DNA of 64,000 nt from Pseudoxanthomonas sp. SE1 (GCF_029542205.1 NZ_CP113783.1:1603001-1667000); one strand, 5' to 3'. Positions 36,417 to 45,757 are shown, counted from the first letter of the stretch. Program-made: numbers and translations. Notes: generated by a model from the sequence alone, not told the origin.

Positions 36417-38906
36417 ATGTCGTCCCGCAGCGCTGAAGTCGAATCCAAACCCCGCACCGTCGTCCACAAGTTCGGCGGCACCTCCGTTGCCGATGCCGAC
36501 CGGTACCGCCACGTGGCGCAGTTGCTGCTCGCGCGCGACGAGGACGTGCAGGTCACCGTCGTCTCCGCGATGAAGGGCGTCACCGACGCGCTGATCGAAC
36601 TGTGCGAGCTGGCGGCGGCCAACCGCCCCGAATGGCACGAAAGCTGGCATGCGTTGCGGGCACGCCATCGCGGCGCTGCCGTGGCGTTGCTGGGAGAGGC
36701 GGCGGGACCGGTGATCGAATGGGTGGACGAACGCTTCGGGAAACTGGAGGAGATCCTCAACGCGCTGATCGTCATCGGCGGCCTGCCGGAACTGGTGCTG
36801 CAGCGCGTGCAGGGACTGGGCGAAGTGTGCTCCGCGCGATTGCTGGGCGAATACCTGACGCTGCAGGGCGAGGACTGTGCCGTGCTGGACGCGCGCGACG
36901 TGCTGCGGGTCGACCACGGCGAACTCGGCGTGGTGGTCGATTGGGACACCAGCGCGCAACGCCTGGCGGCGTGGCAGGCCTCGCACCCGCAGCGGCGCGT
37001 GGTGGTCACCGGCTTCGTCGCGCGCGATCGCGAAGGCCGCTTCACCACCCTGGGCCGCAACGGCAGCGACTATTCCGGTGCGATCTTCGCGGCGCTGTAC
37101 GACGCGGCCGAACTGCACATCTGGACCGATGTCGACGGCGTGCTGTCGGCCGATCCGCGCGTGGTGCCCGAAGCCGTGCAGCTGGGTGCCCTGAGCTACG
37201 ACGAGGCCTGTGAACTCGCGTACTTCGGCGCCAAGGTCGTGCATCCGCAGACCATGTCGCCGGCCATGGAACGCGGGCTGCCCATCATCATCCGCAACAC
37301 CTTCCATCCGGAACATCCCGGCACCCGCATCACCGCCGAGCGCGACGCGGTGGGCCCGGTGAAGGGCCTGACGCTCAGCGCCGACCTCGCCCTGCTCAAC
37401 CTGGAAGGCACCGGCCTGATCGGCGTGCCCGGCACGGCGGAGCGCGTGTTCGCGGCGTTGCGCAATGCGCATGTGTCGGTGGTGATGATCTCGCAGGGTT
37501 CGTCGGAGCATTCGATCTGCTGCGTGGTCAGGGCCAGCGAGGCGGGCAAGGGACAGGCGGCGCTGCTCGATGCATTCGCACATGAGCTGGACACCCGGCA
37601 GATCCAGCGCGTGCAGCGCCGCGACGGCGTCAGCGTGCTGGCCGCGGTCGGCGATGGCATGGCCGGGACGCCGGGCGTGTCGGCGCGCCTGTTCGGCGCG
37701 CTGGGACGCGCCCAGGTGAACATCCTGGCGATCGCGCAGGGTTCGTCCGAACGCAACATTTCCGTGGCCATCGACGGTGCCGACGCGACCAAGGCCCTGC
37801 GCGCCGCGCACGCCGGCTTCTGGTTGTCGCCGCAGACCTTCGCGGTAGGGGTGATCGGTCCCGGCAACGTCGGCGCGGCATTGATCGACCAGTTGCGTGC
37901 GGCGCAGCCGCAATTGCTGGCCAAGGCCAACCTCGACCTGCGCCTGCGCGCCATCGCCTCGAGCACGCGCATGCTGCTGGACGATCGCAGTCCGGACCAC
38001 GACTGGCGCGCGCGCTTCGATGCCAGTGCGCAGGCCACCGATCTCGACCGCTTCACCCAGCACCTGCTGTCGGCGCACATGCCGCATGCGGTGATCGTGG
38101 ACTGCAGCGCAAGCCCCCTCGTCGCCGACCGCTACGCAGAATGGCTGGCCGCCGGCATCCATGTGGTGACGCCGAACAAGCAGGCCGGCGCAGGTCCGCT
38201 GGCGCGCTACCACGCCATCCGCGACGCCGCCGCGGCCAGCGGCGCGCGCTTCCGCTACGAGGCGACCGTCGGCGCCGGCCTGCCGGTGATCTCCACCCTG
38301 CGCGACCTGCTGGATACGGGCGACACGGTGGTGTCGGTGGAAGGCATCTTCTCCGGCACGCTGGCGTGGCTGTTCAACAAGTACGACGGCAGCGTGCCGT
38401 TCTCGCGGCTGGTCACCGAGGCGCGCGGCCTGGGCTATACCGAACCGGACCCCCGCGATGACCTTTCGGGCACCGACGTGGCGCGCAAGCTGGTGATCCT
38501 GGCCCGCGAGGCCGGTCGCGAACTGGCGCTGGAGGACGTGCAGGTCGAAAGCCTGGTGCCGGAAGCGCTGCGACAGGCCAGCGTGGACGACTTCATGGCG
38601 CGGTTGGCCGAGGTGGATGCCGGCTTCGATGCCCGCCTGGCGAGCGCGCGCGCGGACGGCAACGTGTTGCGCTACGTCGCACGACTGGATGCGGAAGGCC
38701 GCGCAAGCGTGGGGCTGGTAGAGCTGCCGGCGGCGCATGCCTTCGGCAACCTGCGCCTGACCGACAACATCGTGCAGTTCACCACGCGCCGTTACTGCGA
38801 CAATCCGCTGATCGTGCAGGGGCCGGGCGCAGGCCCGGAAGTCACCGCGGCCGGCGTGTTCGCCGACGTGCTGCGCGTGGCGGCAGGGCAGGGCGCGAAG
38901 CTGTGA
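36417..38906 (+). CDS. thrA: Bifunctional aspartokinase I / homoserine dehydrogenase I
   Basis: Encodes 829 residues, the ThrA fusion length. Aspartokinase domain about 15-290 ([16 protein letters not shown] at 15-30; [30 protein letters not shown]). Two ACT modules follow at about 310-470 ([52 protein letters not shown]), where threonine would inhibit. The homoserine dehydrogenase is at about 475-829 ([68 protein letters not shown]). It performs the first and third steps from aspartate to threonine. First structural gene after the leader. Confidence 0.97.
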   Translation: MSSRSAEVESKPRTVVHKFGGTSVADADRYRHVAQLLLARDEDVQVTVVSAMKGVTDALIELCELAAANRPEWHESWHALRARHRGAAVALLGEAAGPVIEWVDERFGKLEEILNALIVIGGLPELVLQRVQGLGEVCSARLLGEYLTLQGEDCAVLDARDVLRVDHGELGVVVDWDTSAQRLAAWQASHPQRRVVVTGFVARDREGRFTTLGRNGSDYSGAIFAALYDAAELHIWTDVDGVLSADPRVVPEAVQLGALSYDEACELAYFGAKVVHPQTMSPAMERGLPIIIRNTFHPEHPGTRITAERDAVGPVKGLTLSADLALLNLEGTGLIGVPGTAERVFAALRNAHVSVVMISQGSSEHSICCVVRASEAGKGQAALLDAFAHELDTRQIQRVQRRDGVSVLAAVGDGMAGTPGVSARLFGALGRAQVNILAIAQGSSERNISVAIDGADATKALRAAHAGFWLSPQTFAVGVIGPGNVGAALIDQLRAAQPQLLAKANLDLRLRAIASSTRMLLDDRSPDHDWRARFDASAQATDLDRFTQHLLSAHMPHAVIVDCSASPLVADRYAEWLAAGIHVVTPNKQAGAGPLARYHAIRDAAAASGARFRYEATVGAGLPVISTLRDLLDTGDTVVSVEGIFSGTLAWLFNKYDGSVPFSRLVTEARGLGYTEPDPRDDLSGTDVARKLVILAREAGRELALEDVQVESLVPEALRQASVDDFMARLAEVDAGFDARLASARADGNVLRYVARLDAEGRASVGLVELPAAHAFGNLRLTDNIVQFTTRRYCDNPLIVQGPGAGPEVTAAGVFADVLRVAAGQGAKL

Positions 38907-38937
38907 CGCATCCGGGGACGAACGAGATGGAGTGGGC

Positions 38938-39867
38938 ATGAGGCAGCAGGCAAGTGCGTTTTCGCCGGCATCGGTGGGCAACGTCGGCGTGGGGTTCGAC
39001 ATCCTGGGCCATGTGATCGAAGGCGTCGGCGACACGGTGACCGTGCGCCGGACGGCATCGCCGGACGTGCGCATCGCCGCCATCCGCGGCGCCACCGTGG
39101 ACCTGCCGCTGGACGCGCCGGGCAATACGGCTGGCGCAGCATTGATCTCGCTGCGCGATGCCTTGGCGCTGCCATTCGGGTTCGACGTGGAGATCGACAA
39201 GGGCATTCCGCTGGGCTCCGGCATGGGCGGTTCCGCCGCGTCGTGCGTCGCTGCGCTTGTCGCAGCCAACGCGCTGCTCGACGTGCCGCTGACGCGCGAG
39301 CAGCTGTACCCGCACGCGCTGGTCGGCGAGGCGGTCGCCAGCGGAGGCAGGCACGGCGACAACCTCGGCCCGATGCTGCTCGGTGGACTGGTCCTGTCCA
39401 CGGCCGACCGCTTGGTGCGCGTGCCCGTGCCGGAGCATTGGCACAGCGTGCTGGTGCACCCGGATGCGATCCTGGAGACGCGCCGCGCGCGCGCCGCGTT
39501 GCAGGGCGCATACGAGCTGAAGGACTTCGTGGCGCAGAGCGCGAACCTTGCACTGGTGCTCGCCGGTTGCCATGCCGGTGATGCCGGGCTGGTGCGCGAA
39601 GGCCTGCGCGATGTGCTGGTCGAACCACGCCGCGCGCCACTGATCGTCGGCTTCGATGCGGCGAAACAGGCGGCGCTGGATGCCGGTGCGATGGGGGCCA
39701 GCATCTCCGGCGCCGGCCCCAGCGTATTCGCCTGGTTCGAGTCGCGCGGCGAAGCGGAAGCCGCGGTGCCCGCCGTGCAGGCAGCCTTCGCGGCTGCGGG
39801 CTTCGACAGCCAGGCCTGGGTGTCGCCGATCAACGCGACGGGCGCGGAACTTCTCCCCTCCAACTGA
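38938..39867 (+). CDS. thrB: Homoserine kinase
   Basis: Encodes 309 residues of the GHMP kinase family, phosphorylating homoserine. Blocks: [14 protein letters not shown] (motif 1), [22 protein letters not shown] (ATP loop, split here), [15 protein letters not shown] and the C-terminal [18 protein letters not shown] five bases before the ATG at 38938 decides the start over a GTG six bases earlier. It lies 31 bp after thrA and 53 bp before thrC. Confidence 0.96.
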   Translation: MRQQASAFSPASVGNVGVGFDILGHVIEGVGDTVTVRRTASPDVRIAAIRGATVDLPLDAPGNTAGAALISLRDALALPFGFDVEIDKGIPLGSGMGGSAASCVAALVAANALLDVPLTREQLYPHALVGEAVASGGRHGDNLGPMLLGGLVLSTADRLVRVPVPEHWHSVLVHPDAILETRRARAALQGAYELKDFVAQSANLALVLAGCHAGDAGLVREGLRDVLVEPRRAPLIVGFDAAKQAALDAGAMGASISGAGPSVFAWFESRGEAEAAVPAVQAAFAAAGFDSQAWVSPINATGAELLPSN

Positions 39868-39920
39868 ACTTCTCTTCCAGCGGCCGCGCTCCGTGCGTGG
39901 CGCTCTCCTGACGACAGACC

Positions 39921-41210
39921 ATGAACTTCATCTCGACCCGCAATGCCGCGCCCACCGTCACGCTCAGCGAGGCGATCGCCGCCGGACTGGCGCCCGACGG
40001 CGGGCTGTACGTCCCCGAAGCGCTGCCGCCCGTCCGCGACCTGATACCCGGGCGCGACATTGCCGGGACGGCGACGGCCCTGCTGGCCCCGTTCTTCGCC
40101 GGCGATGCGCTGGAGGGCGAACTGGCGTCGATCTGCCGCGAGGCCTTCGACTTCCCGGCGCCGCTGCGATCGCTGGGCACGCCGGACGACCATGTGCTGG
40201 AGCTGTTCCACGGACCGACGGCGGCGTTCAAGGACTTCGGCGCGCGTTTCCTTGCCGCCAGCATGGCGCGGCTGCGTCGCGATGAAGCCACGCCCCTGAC
40301 GATCCTCGTCGCCACCTCCGGCGATACGGGCGCGGCGGTGGCCGCAGCGTTCCATCGCCAACCGGGCCTGCGCGTGGTCGTGCTGTATCCGGACGGGCGC
40401 GTGTCGCCGCGGCAGGCGCACCAGTTGGGATGTTTCGGCGACAACATCACCGCATTGCGCGTGGCGGGTTCGTTCGACGACTGCCAGGCGCTGGTGAAGC
40501 GCGCCCTCAACGATGCCGAGCTGCAGGCGCGGGCGCCGCTCAGTTCGGCGAACAGCATCAGCCTGGGTCGCCTGCTGCCGCAGATGAGCTATTACGCCCA
40601 TGCGGCTCTGATGCATCGTGCGGAGACGGGGCGCGCTCTGAACGTTGTCATTCCCACCGGCAATCTGGGCAACGCGATGGCGGCGATCCTGGCGCGTGCG
40701 CTCGGCGTGCCGCTCGGCAGGATCGTGCTGGCGACCAATGCGAACCGCGTGCTGCCCGACTTTTTCGCGGGCGGCGACTATGTTCCGGCCGCCAGCGTGG
40801 CGACGCTGGCCAATGCGATGGATGTCGGTGCGCCCAGCAACTTCGAGCGTCTGCGCTGGCTCTACGCGGGCGACGATGCGGCGTTGCGTGCGGCGTTCAG
40901 CGCATCCATGGTCGATGACGCAACCATCCGCGAGGTGATCGCCCGTCGCTTCCGCGACCATGACGAAGTGCATTGCCCGCACACGGCGACAGCGGTGAAG
41001 GTGCTGGAGGACCTGCGCGTCCGGAGCGAGCGGGGCGACTGGGCGGTCGCGGCCACGGCGCATCCGACCAAGTTCGAAAGCGTGGTGGAATCGCTGATCG
41101 GCCGCGAGGTCGAAGTGCCGCCCGCGCTGGCGGAACTGCTGGCGCGTCCTGCGCAGGCAGACCCGATTCCCGCCGACTACGACGCCTTGCGCGAGCGCCT
41201 GCTGCAGTAG
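39921..41210 (+). CDS. thrC: Threonine synthase
   Basis: Encodes 429 residues; converts O-phosphohomoserine to threonine with PLP. N-terminal block MNFISTRNAAPTVTLSEAI and DGGLYVPE; PLP lysine K104 in HGPTAAFKDFGARF; phosphate-binding ATSGDTGAAVAAAF; SANSISLGRLLPQM; PTGNLGNAMAAILA. Length corresponds to class 2 threonine synthases. It completes thrABC and is followed directly by a REPIN that may end the transcript. Confidence 0.97.
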   Translation: MNFISTRNAAPTVTLSEAIAAGLAPDGGLYVPEALPPVRDLIPGRDIAGTATALLAPFFAGDALEGELASICREAFDFPAPLRSLGTPDDHVLELFHGPTAAFKDFGARFLAASMARLRRDEATPLTILVATSGDTGAAVAAAFHRQPGLRVVVLYPDGRVSPRQAHQLGCFGDNITALRVAGSFDDCQALVKRALNDAELQARAPLSSANSISLGRLLPQMSYYAHAALMHRAETGRALNVVIPTGNLGNAMAAILARALGVPLGRIVLATNANRVLPDFFAGGDYVPAASVATLANAMDVGAPSNFERLRWLYAGDDAALRAAFSASMVDDATIREVIARRFRDHDEVHCPHTATAVKVLEDLRVRSERGDWAVAATAHPTKFESVVESLIGREVEVPPALAELLARPAQADPIPADYDALRERLLQ

Positions 41211-41230
41211 TCCGGCTCCACGTTGCGCAT

Positions 41231-41294
41231 GTGGGAGCGACGTAAGTCGCGAACGGCTATCGCATGGACCGTTCGCGACTTACGTCGCTCCCAC
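41231..41294. repeat. REPIN: inverted pair of GTGG-type REP elements with 12-bp spacer
   Basis: A perfect 26-bp inverted repeat (41231-41256 and 41269-41294) of the same family as at 22671 and 53981, with GTGG at both outer ends. The 12-bp spacer makes it a very stable hairpin at the end of thrABC. Confidence 0.85.
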
Positions 41295-41371
41295 AAGGCA
41301 GGCAGCCTGCGCTGTTGCAGACGCGCCTTCGGTCCTTCTGTACAGGATCGGCGGTGCGGGTCCTCCTGCGC

Positions 41372-41377
41372 TAAGCT
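41372..41377 (+). promoter_or_regulatory. Putative -10 box for leaderless L,D-transpeptidase gene
   Basis: TAAGCT with the ATG of the following gene (41384) seven bases downstream, the same arrangement as at ispG and regB. Confidence 0.35.
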
Positions 41378-41383
41378 CATCCG

Positions 41384-42424
41384 ATGACACGAAACTTCCT
41401 GCCCACCCTCCTGCTGGCCAGCCTGCTCGCCGGTGCCACCCCCTTCGCCGCGCACGCGCAATCCGCCGTCCCGCAGGCCGACGTCCGCGCGCTGAAGCCG
41501 GGCGAATTCCTGTGGTATCCGCAGATCGCGCCCGAGGGTCCCGTGGTGCTGGTGGTCAGCCTCGACGAACAGCGTGCCTACGTGTACCGCAACGGCATCG
41601 CCATCGGCGTGTCGACGATCAGTTCGGGCAAGGCGGGCAAGGACACGCCGACCGGTGTGTTCACCATCCTGCAGAAGAACAAGGACCATCGGTCCAATCT
41701 CTACAACAACGCACCGATGCCTTACATGCAGCGGCTGACGTGGGATGGCATCGCGCTGCATGGCGGCCACCTGCCCGGCTATCCGGCGTCGCACGGCTGC
41801 GTCCGCCTGCCGCAGGCCTTCGCCGAGAAACTGTTCGGCATCACCCGCTTCGGCGACTCGGTGGTGGTGGCGAACGCGAAGGCGTCGCCCGCCAGCCTGG
41901 TGCACCCCGCCGTGCTGGCGCCGGTGACTGCCGGGGGACAGGCGGCGCATCCGGACCTGTCGGCCTACGAGGTGTACTGGAACGAGGCGGCGTCGCCGGA
42001 GGGGCCGGTCAGCATCCTGGTCAGCCTGTACGACCAGCGGGTGTCGGTACTGCGCAATGGCGTGCTGATCGGCGCGGCGCCGTTGCAGATGATCCGGGAC
42101 TTCGCGCTCAACGGCACGGTATTGCTGGTGATGACGACGGAAATGGAGGACATCCCCAGCCTGCTGGATCCGCAGCAGAAGGAACATCGCTGGGTGGCGC
42201 ACCGCGTGCTGGGCGAAGAGGGCGCGCCGATGCCGCCGCTGCGTTCGCTCGGGGACGCGTTCTGGATTCCGCAGGATTTCGCGCGTCGCCTGTACACGGT
42301 GCTGAAGCCGGGCACCACGGTGCTGCTGTCGGACCTGCCCGGCGTACGCGCAACGCCCGATGACCAGCCGTCCGTGCCGGTCTTGGAATCGGACGAAGCC
42401 AGCCCCACAACGGCCGTACGCTGA
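41384..42424 (+). CDS. L,D-transpeptidase with a second, degenerate YkuD-like repeat
   Basis: Encodes 346 residues with a signal peptide (cleavage after AHA, about residue 25). The first YkuD domain (about 52-165) has the catalytic motif HGGHLPGYPASHGCVRLP with His126 and nucleophile Cys139, so it can form 3-3 peptidoglycan crosslinks or attach lipoproteins. The second half begins with a clear repeat of the first (EGPVSILVSLYDQRVSVLRNG versus EGPVVLVVSLDEQRAYVYRNG) but has no SHGC motif. It ends AFWIPQDFARRLYTVLKPGT. The second unit is therefore probably a non-catalytic structural or substrate domain. Confidence 0.88.
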   Translation: MTRNFLPTLLLASLLAGATPFAAHAQSAVPQADVRALKPGEFLWYPQIAPEGPVVLVVSLDEQRAYVYRNGIAIGVSTISSGKAGKDTPTGVFTILQKNKDHRSNLYNNAPMPYMQRLTWDGIALHGGHLPGYPASHGCVRLPQAFAEKLFGITRFGDSVVVANAKASPASLVHPAVLAPVTAGGQAAHPDLSAYEVYWNEAASPEGPVSILVSLYDQRVSVLRNGVLIGAAPLQMIRDFALNGTVLLVMTTEMEDIPSLLDPQQKEHRWVAHRVLGEEGAPMPPLRSLGDAFWIPQDFARRLYTVLKPGTTVLLSDLPGVRATPDDQPSVPVLESDEASPTTAVR

Positions 42425-42480
42425 GCCTTGCGGATGGAATCGGGACGCTGGCGCTTCTCCATCGATACCCGGATGCCGTC

Positions 42481-43218
42481 ATGACCCCATCCCGCCGCCT
42501 GCTGTCGCTGAGCCTTGCCGCCGTGGTCATTCCGTCGGCGGGCGCTGCGCGCGCTGCGTCCCCGCCGCCCGTGCCGTCGGAGCGCATGGTCGATGTCCTG
42601 CATCGTGCGGCGCCTTCGCTCGACCGCAACGTGCTGTCCATGGCGACGCGGGCGATGACGTGCTCGATCCGGCGTGGCGAACCCGTGCCGATGCGTCGGC
42701 TCAGCGTGATCGATTATTCGCGGCCCTCGACCCAGCCGCGCTTGTGGGTGTTCGATCTGGAAAAGGCCCGCCTGCTGTTCGAGGAGCGCGTCGCGCACGG
42801 CCGCAATACCGGCGAGAACCTGGCGACGCGGTTCTCCAATGCGACCGGCAGTTACATGTCCAGCCTGGGCGCGTTCGTCACCCAGGAATCCTATCGCGGT
42901 GCCAATGGCTACTCGCTGCGCCTGCAGGGCCTGGAACCGGGCTTCAACGACAACGCGCGCGAACGCGCCATCGTCATCCATGGCGCACCCTATGTCAGCG
43001 ACGCGCTGGTGCGCGCGCAGGGGCGGTTGGGGCGCAGCCTTGGTTGTCCGGCCATCCGCGCGGCCGTGGCGCAGCCGCTGATCGACAGCATCCGCGGCGG
43101 CTCGTTCGTGTTCGCGTACTACCCCGATCCCGCCTGGCTGAAGCAGTCGCGCCTGCTGGGCGCGGACTGCGGCCAGGGCGTGGTCGCGCATCCTGCGCCG
43201 TCGGGCGCGGGTGGCTGA
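42481..43218 (+). CDS. Murein L,D-transpeptidase-like protein (YkuD_2 family)
   Basis: Encodes 245 residues with a signal peptide (about 1-25, ending ARA). The C-terminal YkuD_2 domain has LWVFDLEKARLLFEERVAHGRNTGENLATRFSN in two visible blocks, AIVIHGAPYVS with the His, and GRLGRSLGCPAIR with the nucleophile Cys. It is likely a periplasmic peptidoglycan crosslinking or editing enzyme. The gene follows the first transpeptidase by 57 bp, and it ends seven bases from the convergent metallo-hydrolase. Confidence 0.88.
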   Translation: MTPSRRLLSLSLAAVVIPSAGAARAASPPPVPSERMVDVLHRAAPSLDRNVLSMATRAMTCSIRRGEPVPMRRLSVIDYSRPSTQPRLWVFDLEKARLLFEERVAHGRNTGENLATRFSNATGSYMSSLGAFVTQESYRGANGYSLRLQGLEPGFNDNARERAIVIHGAPYVSDALVRAQGRLGRSLGCPAIRAAVAQPLIDSIRGGSFVFAYYPDPAWLKQSRLLGADCGQGVVAHPAPSGAGG

Positions 43219-43224
43219 CGCGGC

Positions 43225-44085
43225 TCAGATATCCAGCGGGATCTTCAGGTAACGCCGCCCGTTCGCTTCAGGCCCGGGCAGTCGTCCGGCCCGGATGTTG
43301 ACCTGCAGCGATGGCAGCAACAGCACGGGTGCGGCCAGCGTTGCGTCGCGCGCTTCGCGCATCTTCACGTAGTCGTCTTCTGTCACGCCACCGCCGATGT
43401 GCACGTTGCGCGCCTTCTCGTCGGCGACGGTGGTTTCCCATGCGTAGTGGTCGCGTCCCGGTGCCTTGTAGTCGTGGCACAGGAACAGGCGCGTGTCGTC
43501 CGGCAGCGACAGCAGTGCGTGGATCGAACGGTACAGGGTGCGCGCATCGCCGCCGGGGAAGTCGGCGCGCGCGGTGCCGTAGTCGGGCATGAACAGCGTG
43601 TCACCGACGAATACCGCATCACCGATGCGGTAGGACACGCAGGCCGGTGTATGCCCGGGGGTATGCATGACGCCAACCTGCAGTCCGCCGAGCGGGAACG
43701 TCTCGCCATCGCGGAACAATCGATCGAATTCACGGCCGTCGCTGCTGACATCGTCGAGTCCGAACATGGGCGCGAACGTGCGTTGCACGTCGCGGATGTG
43801 CTCTCCGATCCCGATCGGTGCGCCGGTCTTCTCCTTCAGCCACGGCGCTGCGCTGAGATGGTCGGCGTGCGCATGCGTCTCCAGGATCCACGCAACCGAC
43901 AGCCCTTGTTCCGCGACAAAGGCGAGCAGGGCATCTACGGAACGGTGCGAAGCGCGGCCCGAACGGTGGTCGTAGTCCAGCACCGGGTCGATGATGGCCG
44001 CCTGCGCGGTGGCGGGATCCCACACTACGTAGCTGATGGTGTTGGTGCTTTCGTCGAACTGGGCGTGGACGGAGGGGATCGACAT
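43225..44085 (-). CDS. Metallo-beta-lactamase-fold hydrolase, persulfide dioxygenase-like (Blh/ETHE1 type)
   Basis: Encodes 286 residues. The metal-binding motif is ETHAHADHLSAA (HxHxDH), with further ligands in MHTPGHTPAC and VFVGDTLFMPDYG. The opening FDESTNTISYVVWDPATAQAAIIDPV and the DYGTARADFPGGDARTLYRSI segment are typical of ETHE1/Blh proteins, which oxidise glutathione persulfide. Glyoxalase II is the alternative; context favours sulfur. It is the last gene of the leftward sulfide operon, 80 bp after the AhpD-like gene. Confidence 0.87.
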   Translation of the reverse strand: MSIPSVHAQFDESTNTISYVVWDPATAQAAIIDPVLDYDHRSGRASHRSVDALLAFVAEQGLSVAWILETHAHADHLSAAPWLKEKTGAPIGIGEHIRDVQRTFAPMFGLDDVSSDGREFDRLFRDGETFPLGGLQVGVMHTPGHTPACVSYRIGDAVFVGDTLFMPDYGTARADFPGGDARTLYRSIHALLSLPDDTRLFLCHDYKAPGRDHYAWETTVADEKARNVHIGGGVTEDDYVKMREARDATLAAPVLLLPSLQVNIRAGRLPGPEANGRRYLKIPLDI

Positions 44086-44165
44086 GACGCTGCTCCCGGT
44101 GTCGCGAGGCCGGCAGGCCGAGGAATGCGGATGATCGCAGTCGGAGCGGACAAGGCCAAGCGGGT

Positions 44166-44519
44166 TCAGGCCGCCTGCGAGAACTCCTCGAAGGCTTCCA
44201 GCGCGTGCGCGGCGTACATCAGCGAGGGACCACCGCCCATGTAGACGGCGACGCCCAACATTTCGTGGAACTCCTCCGGCGTGGCGCCCAGCCGCACGAG
44301 CGCCTTGGCGTGGAAGCCGAGGCAGCCATCGCAGCGCGATGCCACGCCGATGGCCATGGCGATCAGTTCCTTGGTCTTTTCGTCCAGCGTGCCGGCGGCC
44401 ATCGCGCCACGCGCCATGGCGCCGAAGCCCTGCATCACCGCGGGTGCGGCTGTGCGGAAGGGAGCGAGGTGGCGGTTGATGCGGGTGGTCAGTTCCTGGT
44501 AGCGGTCTGCACTGGACAT
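44166..44519 (-). CDS. Carboxymuconolactone decarboxylase/AhpD-like protein
   Basis: Encodes 117 residues, all-helical, with the AhpD/CMD active-site pattern SRCDGCLGFHAKAL (CxxC followed by a His). TKELIAMAIGVA precedes it. Such proteins act as thiol reductants or peroxidases. In this operon a role in handling sulfane sulfur or oxidised thiols is plausible but inferred. The start at 44517-44519 is favoured; upstream frame is not coding. It lies 23 bp after the second rhodanese. Confidence 0.88.
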   Translation of the reverse strand: MSSADRYQELTTRINRHLAPFRTAAPAVMQGFGAMARGAMAAGTLDEKTKELIAMAIGVASRCDGCLGFHAKALVRLGATPEEFHEMLGVAVYMGGGPSLMYAAHALEAFEEFSQAA

Positions 44520-44542
44520 GGGATTCTCGATGACGGAGGGGG

Positions 44543-44908
44543 TCAACCTTGCCGGGATACCGGCAGGCCGTGGGCGCGCCATGCGGACATGCCGCCGGCG
44601 ATGTTCAGATAGGTGCGTGCGTCCTTGCCGGCCAGGCCCGACTGCGCCAAGCGCGACCGCATGCCGCTCTGGCAGATCAGCAGGATCTCGGTCGTGGCCG
44701 CCGGAAGGCGTGCGTCCAGCAGCGCGGGGCCGCCGGCACGCAGGTCGCCGAGCGGGATGTGGCACGCGCCCCGCACATGCCCCGCGGCGAACTCGCCCGC
44801 CTCGCGCACGTCGACGAGCGCCGCGCCCTGGTTCATCCGTTGCACGGCATCACGCGGCGAAACCTGCGGGGCTCCAACGCCGAACAGGGCCTTCAGCAGC
44901 GCGATCAT
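44543..44908 (-). CDS. Single-domain rhodanese, membrane-anchored or N-terminally hydrophobic
   Basis: Encodes 121 residues with a short hydrophobic N-terminus (MIALLKALFGVG), then a rhodanese domain: VDVREAGEFAAGHVRGACHIPLGDL, active-site loop ICQSGMRS with the catalytic Cys, and NIAGGMSAWRAHGLPV. It would transfer sulfane sulfur between persulfides and thiols. Its start overlaps the ArsR-family stop by four bases (ATGA). Confidence 0.9.
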   Translation of the reverse strand: MIALLKALFGVGAPQVSPRDAVQRMNQGAALVDVREAGEFAAGHVRGACHIPLGDLRAGGPALLDARLPAATTEILLICQSGMRSRLAQSGLAGKDARTYLNIAGGMSAWRAHGLPVSRQG

Positions 44909-45264
44909 CGGGATGTCCTTACGGCCTTGCGCGGTGGTGCGACAGGAGCACAGTAGATGCCGTGCAGTGTATGCATGACCTGCGCGGCCGGGCCGGGCAT
45001 CAACGCGTAGAACACGTTCTGTGCTTCGCGCCGCGTCTGCACCAGGCCTTCTTCGCGCAGCACGGCCAGGTGCTGCGACAGCGCGGACTGGCTCAGGTCG
45101 AGCAGGGCATTGAGCTCGCCCACCGAGCGCTCGCCCGAGGTCAGCAGGCAGAGGATCTGCAGGCGCTTCTCGTTGGCGAGGGCCTTGAGCAACTGCGCCG
45201 CGTCGCCGGCATGCGCCTGCATGGCGGCGATATCGAAGACGGGCGTGGTGGTGCGTCGGGTCAT
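44905..45264 (-). CDS. ArsR/SmtB-family repressor of BigR/SqrR type (persulfide sensor)
   Basis: Encodes 119 residues: winged helix with LLKALANEKRLQILCLL, the recognition helix LSQSALSQHLAVLREEGLV, and RREAQNVFYAL wing. Only two cysteines occur in the sensor positions, Cys39 and Cys105, 66 residues apart. That equals the spacing of the redox pair in BigR (42 and 108) and SqrR (41 and 107), which form a polysulfide bridge with persulfide and release DNA. Overlaps both neighbouring rhodanese genes by four bases. The likely operators are the ATTAG-N6-CTAAT repeats upstream of the operon. Confidence 0.9.
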   Translation of the reverse strand: MTRRTTTPVFDIAAMQAHAGDAAQLLKALANEKRLQILCLLTSGERSVGELNALLDLSQSALSQHLAVLREEGLVQTRREAQNVFYALMPGPAAQVMHTLHGIYCAPVAPPRKAVRTSR

Positions 45265-45650
45265 GCGGCATCCGTGGAAAGAGTCAGGCCTGCATTGCGC
45301 CATGCCGTGAGGCCGCCGGCAAGCGAGCGCACGCAGGTGAAGCCCAGCGACTGCAGGCTGTCGGCGGCCAGCGCCGAGCGCCCCCCGGTCAGGCAGTAGA
45401 GAAGCAATGCGCGGTCAGGCATGGCGAGCGCCTCGCTGGTGGCGCAGGCCATCGCCGGGTGCGCGTGGATCTGGAACTCCAGCACGCCGCGCGGCAGGTT
45501 GATCGCGCCCGGCAGGTGGCCTTGCGCGTACTCGGCCGGTTCGCGCACGTCGATCACGACGCCGCCGCCCTGCGCGGCGAACTGGTCGGGCGCGATCTCT
45601 TCGATGCGGCTGCGGGCCTCGGCCACCAGATCCTGGACGGTGCGTGCCAT
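45261..45650 (-). CDS. Rhodanese-domain protein, first gene of the leftward sulfide operon
   Basis: Encodes 129 residues; one rhodanese domain with VIDVREPAEYAQGHLPGAINLPRG, active-site loop YCLTGGRSA with the catalytic Cys, and SLAGGLTAWRNAGL. The segment ending EFQIHAHP resembles rhodaneses linked to BigR/SQR operons. Start at 45648-45650 (MARTVQ). It begins 16 bp from the tandem operators and overlaps the repressor gene by 4 nt. Confidence 0.9.
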   Translation of the reverse strand: MARTVQDLVAEARSRIEEIAPDQFAAQGGGVVIDVREPAEYAQGHLPGAINLPRGVLEFQIHAHPAMACATSEALAMPDRALLLYCLTGGRSALAADSLQSLGFTCVRSLAGGLTAWRNAGLTLSTDAA

Positions 45651-45665
45651 GGATGCCTCCAATAC

Positions 45666-45697
45666 ATTAGTTGACGCTAATATTAGTAAATGCTAAT
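45666..45697. promoter_or_regulatory. Two abutting ATTAG-N6-CTAAT operators, divergent sulfide promoter
   Basis: Two perfect 16-bp inverted repeats lie head to tail: ATTAGTTGACGCTAAT (45666-45681) and ATTAGTAAATGCTAAT (45682-45697). They stand out as the AT-rich island of the region, between the rhodanese start (45650) and the SQR start (45758). They are good candidates for BigR-like dimers bound side by side to control both operons. Confidence 0.75.
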
Positions 45698-45757
45698 TTT
45701 CATTGCAAGCCGACCGGCATTCCCGCCGGGGGCACCATCCGACCTGGAGGGGAAGAC

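Noticed and set aside
36282..41063. A 1593-codon open frame on the minus strand opposite thrABC
   Set aside because: High GC leaves antisense frames open. The opposite strand carries thrA, thrB and thrC with full catalytic motifs, and this frame is rich in Arg/Gln/His/Ala without domain logic or a ribosome binding site.
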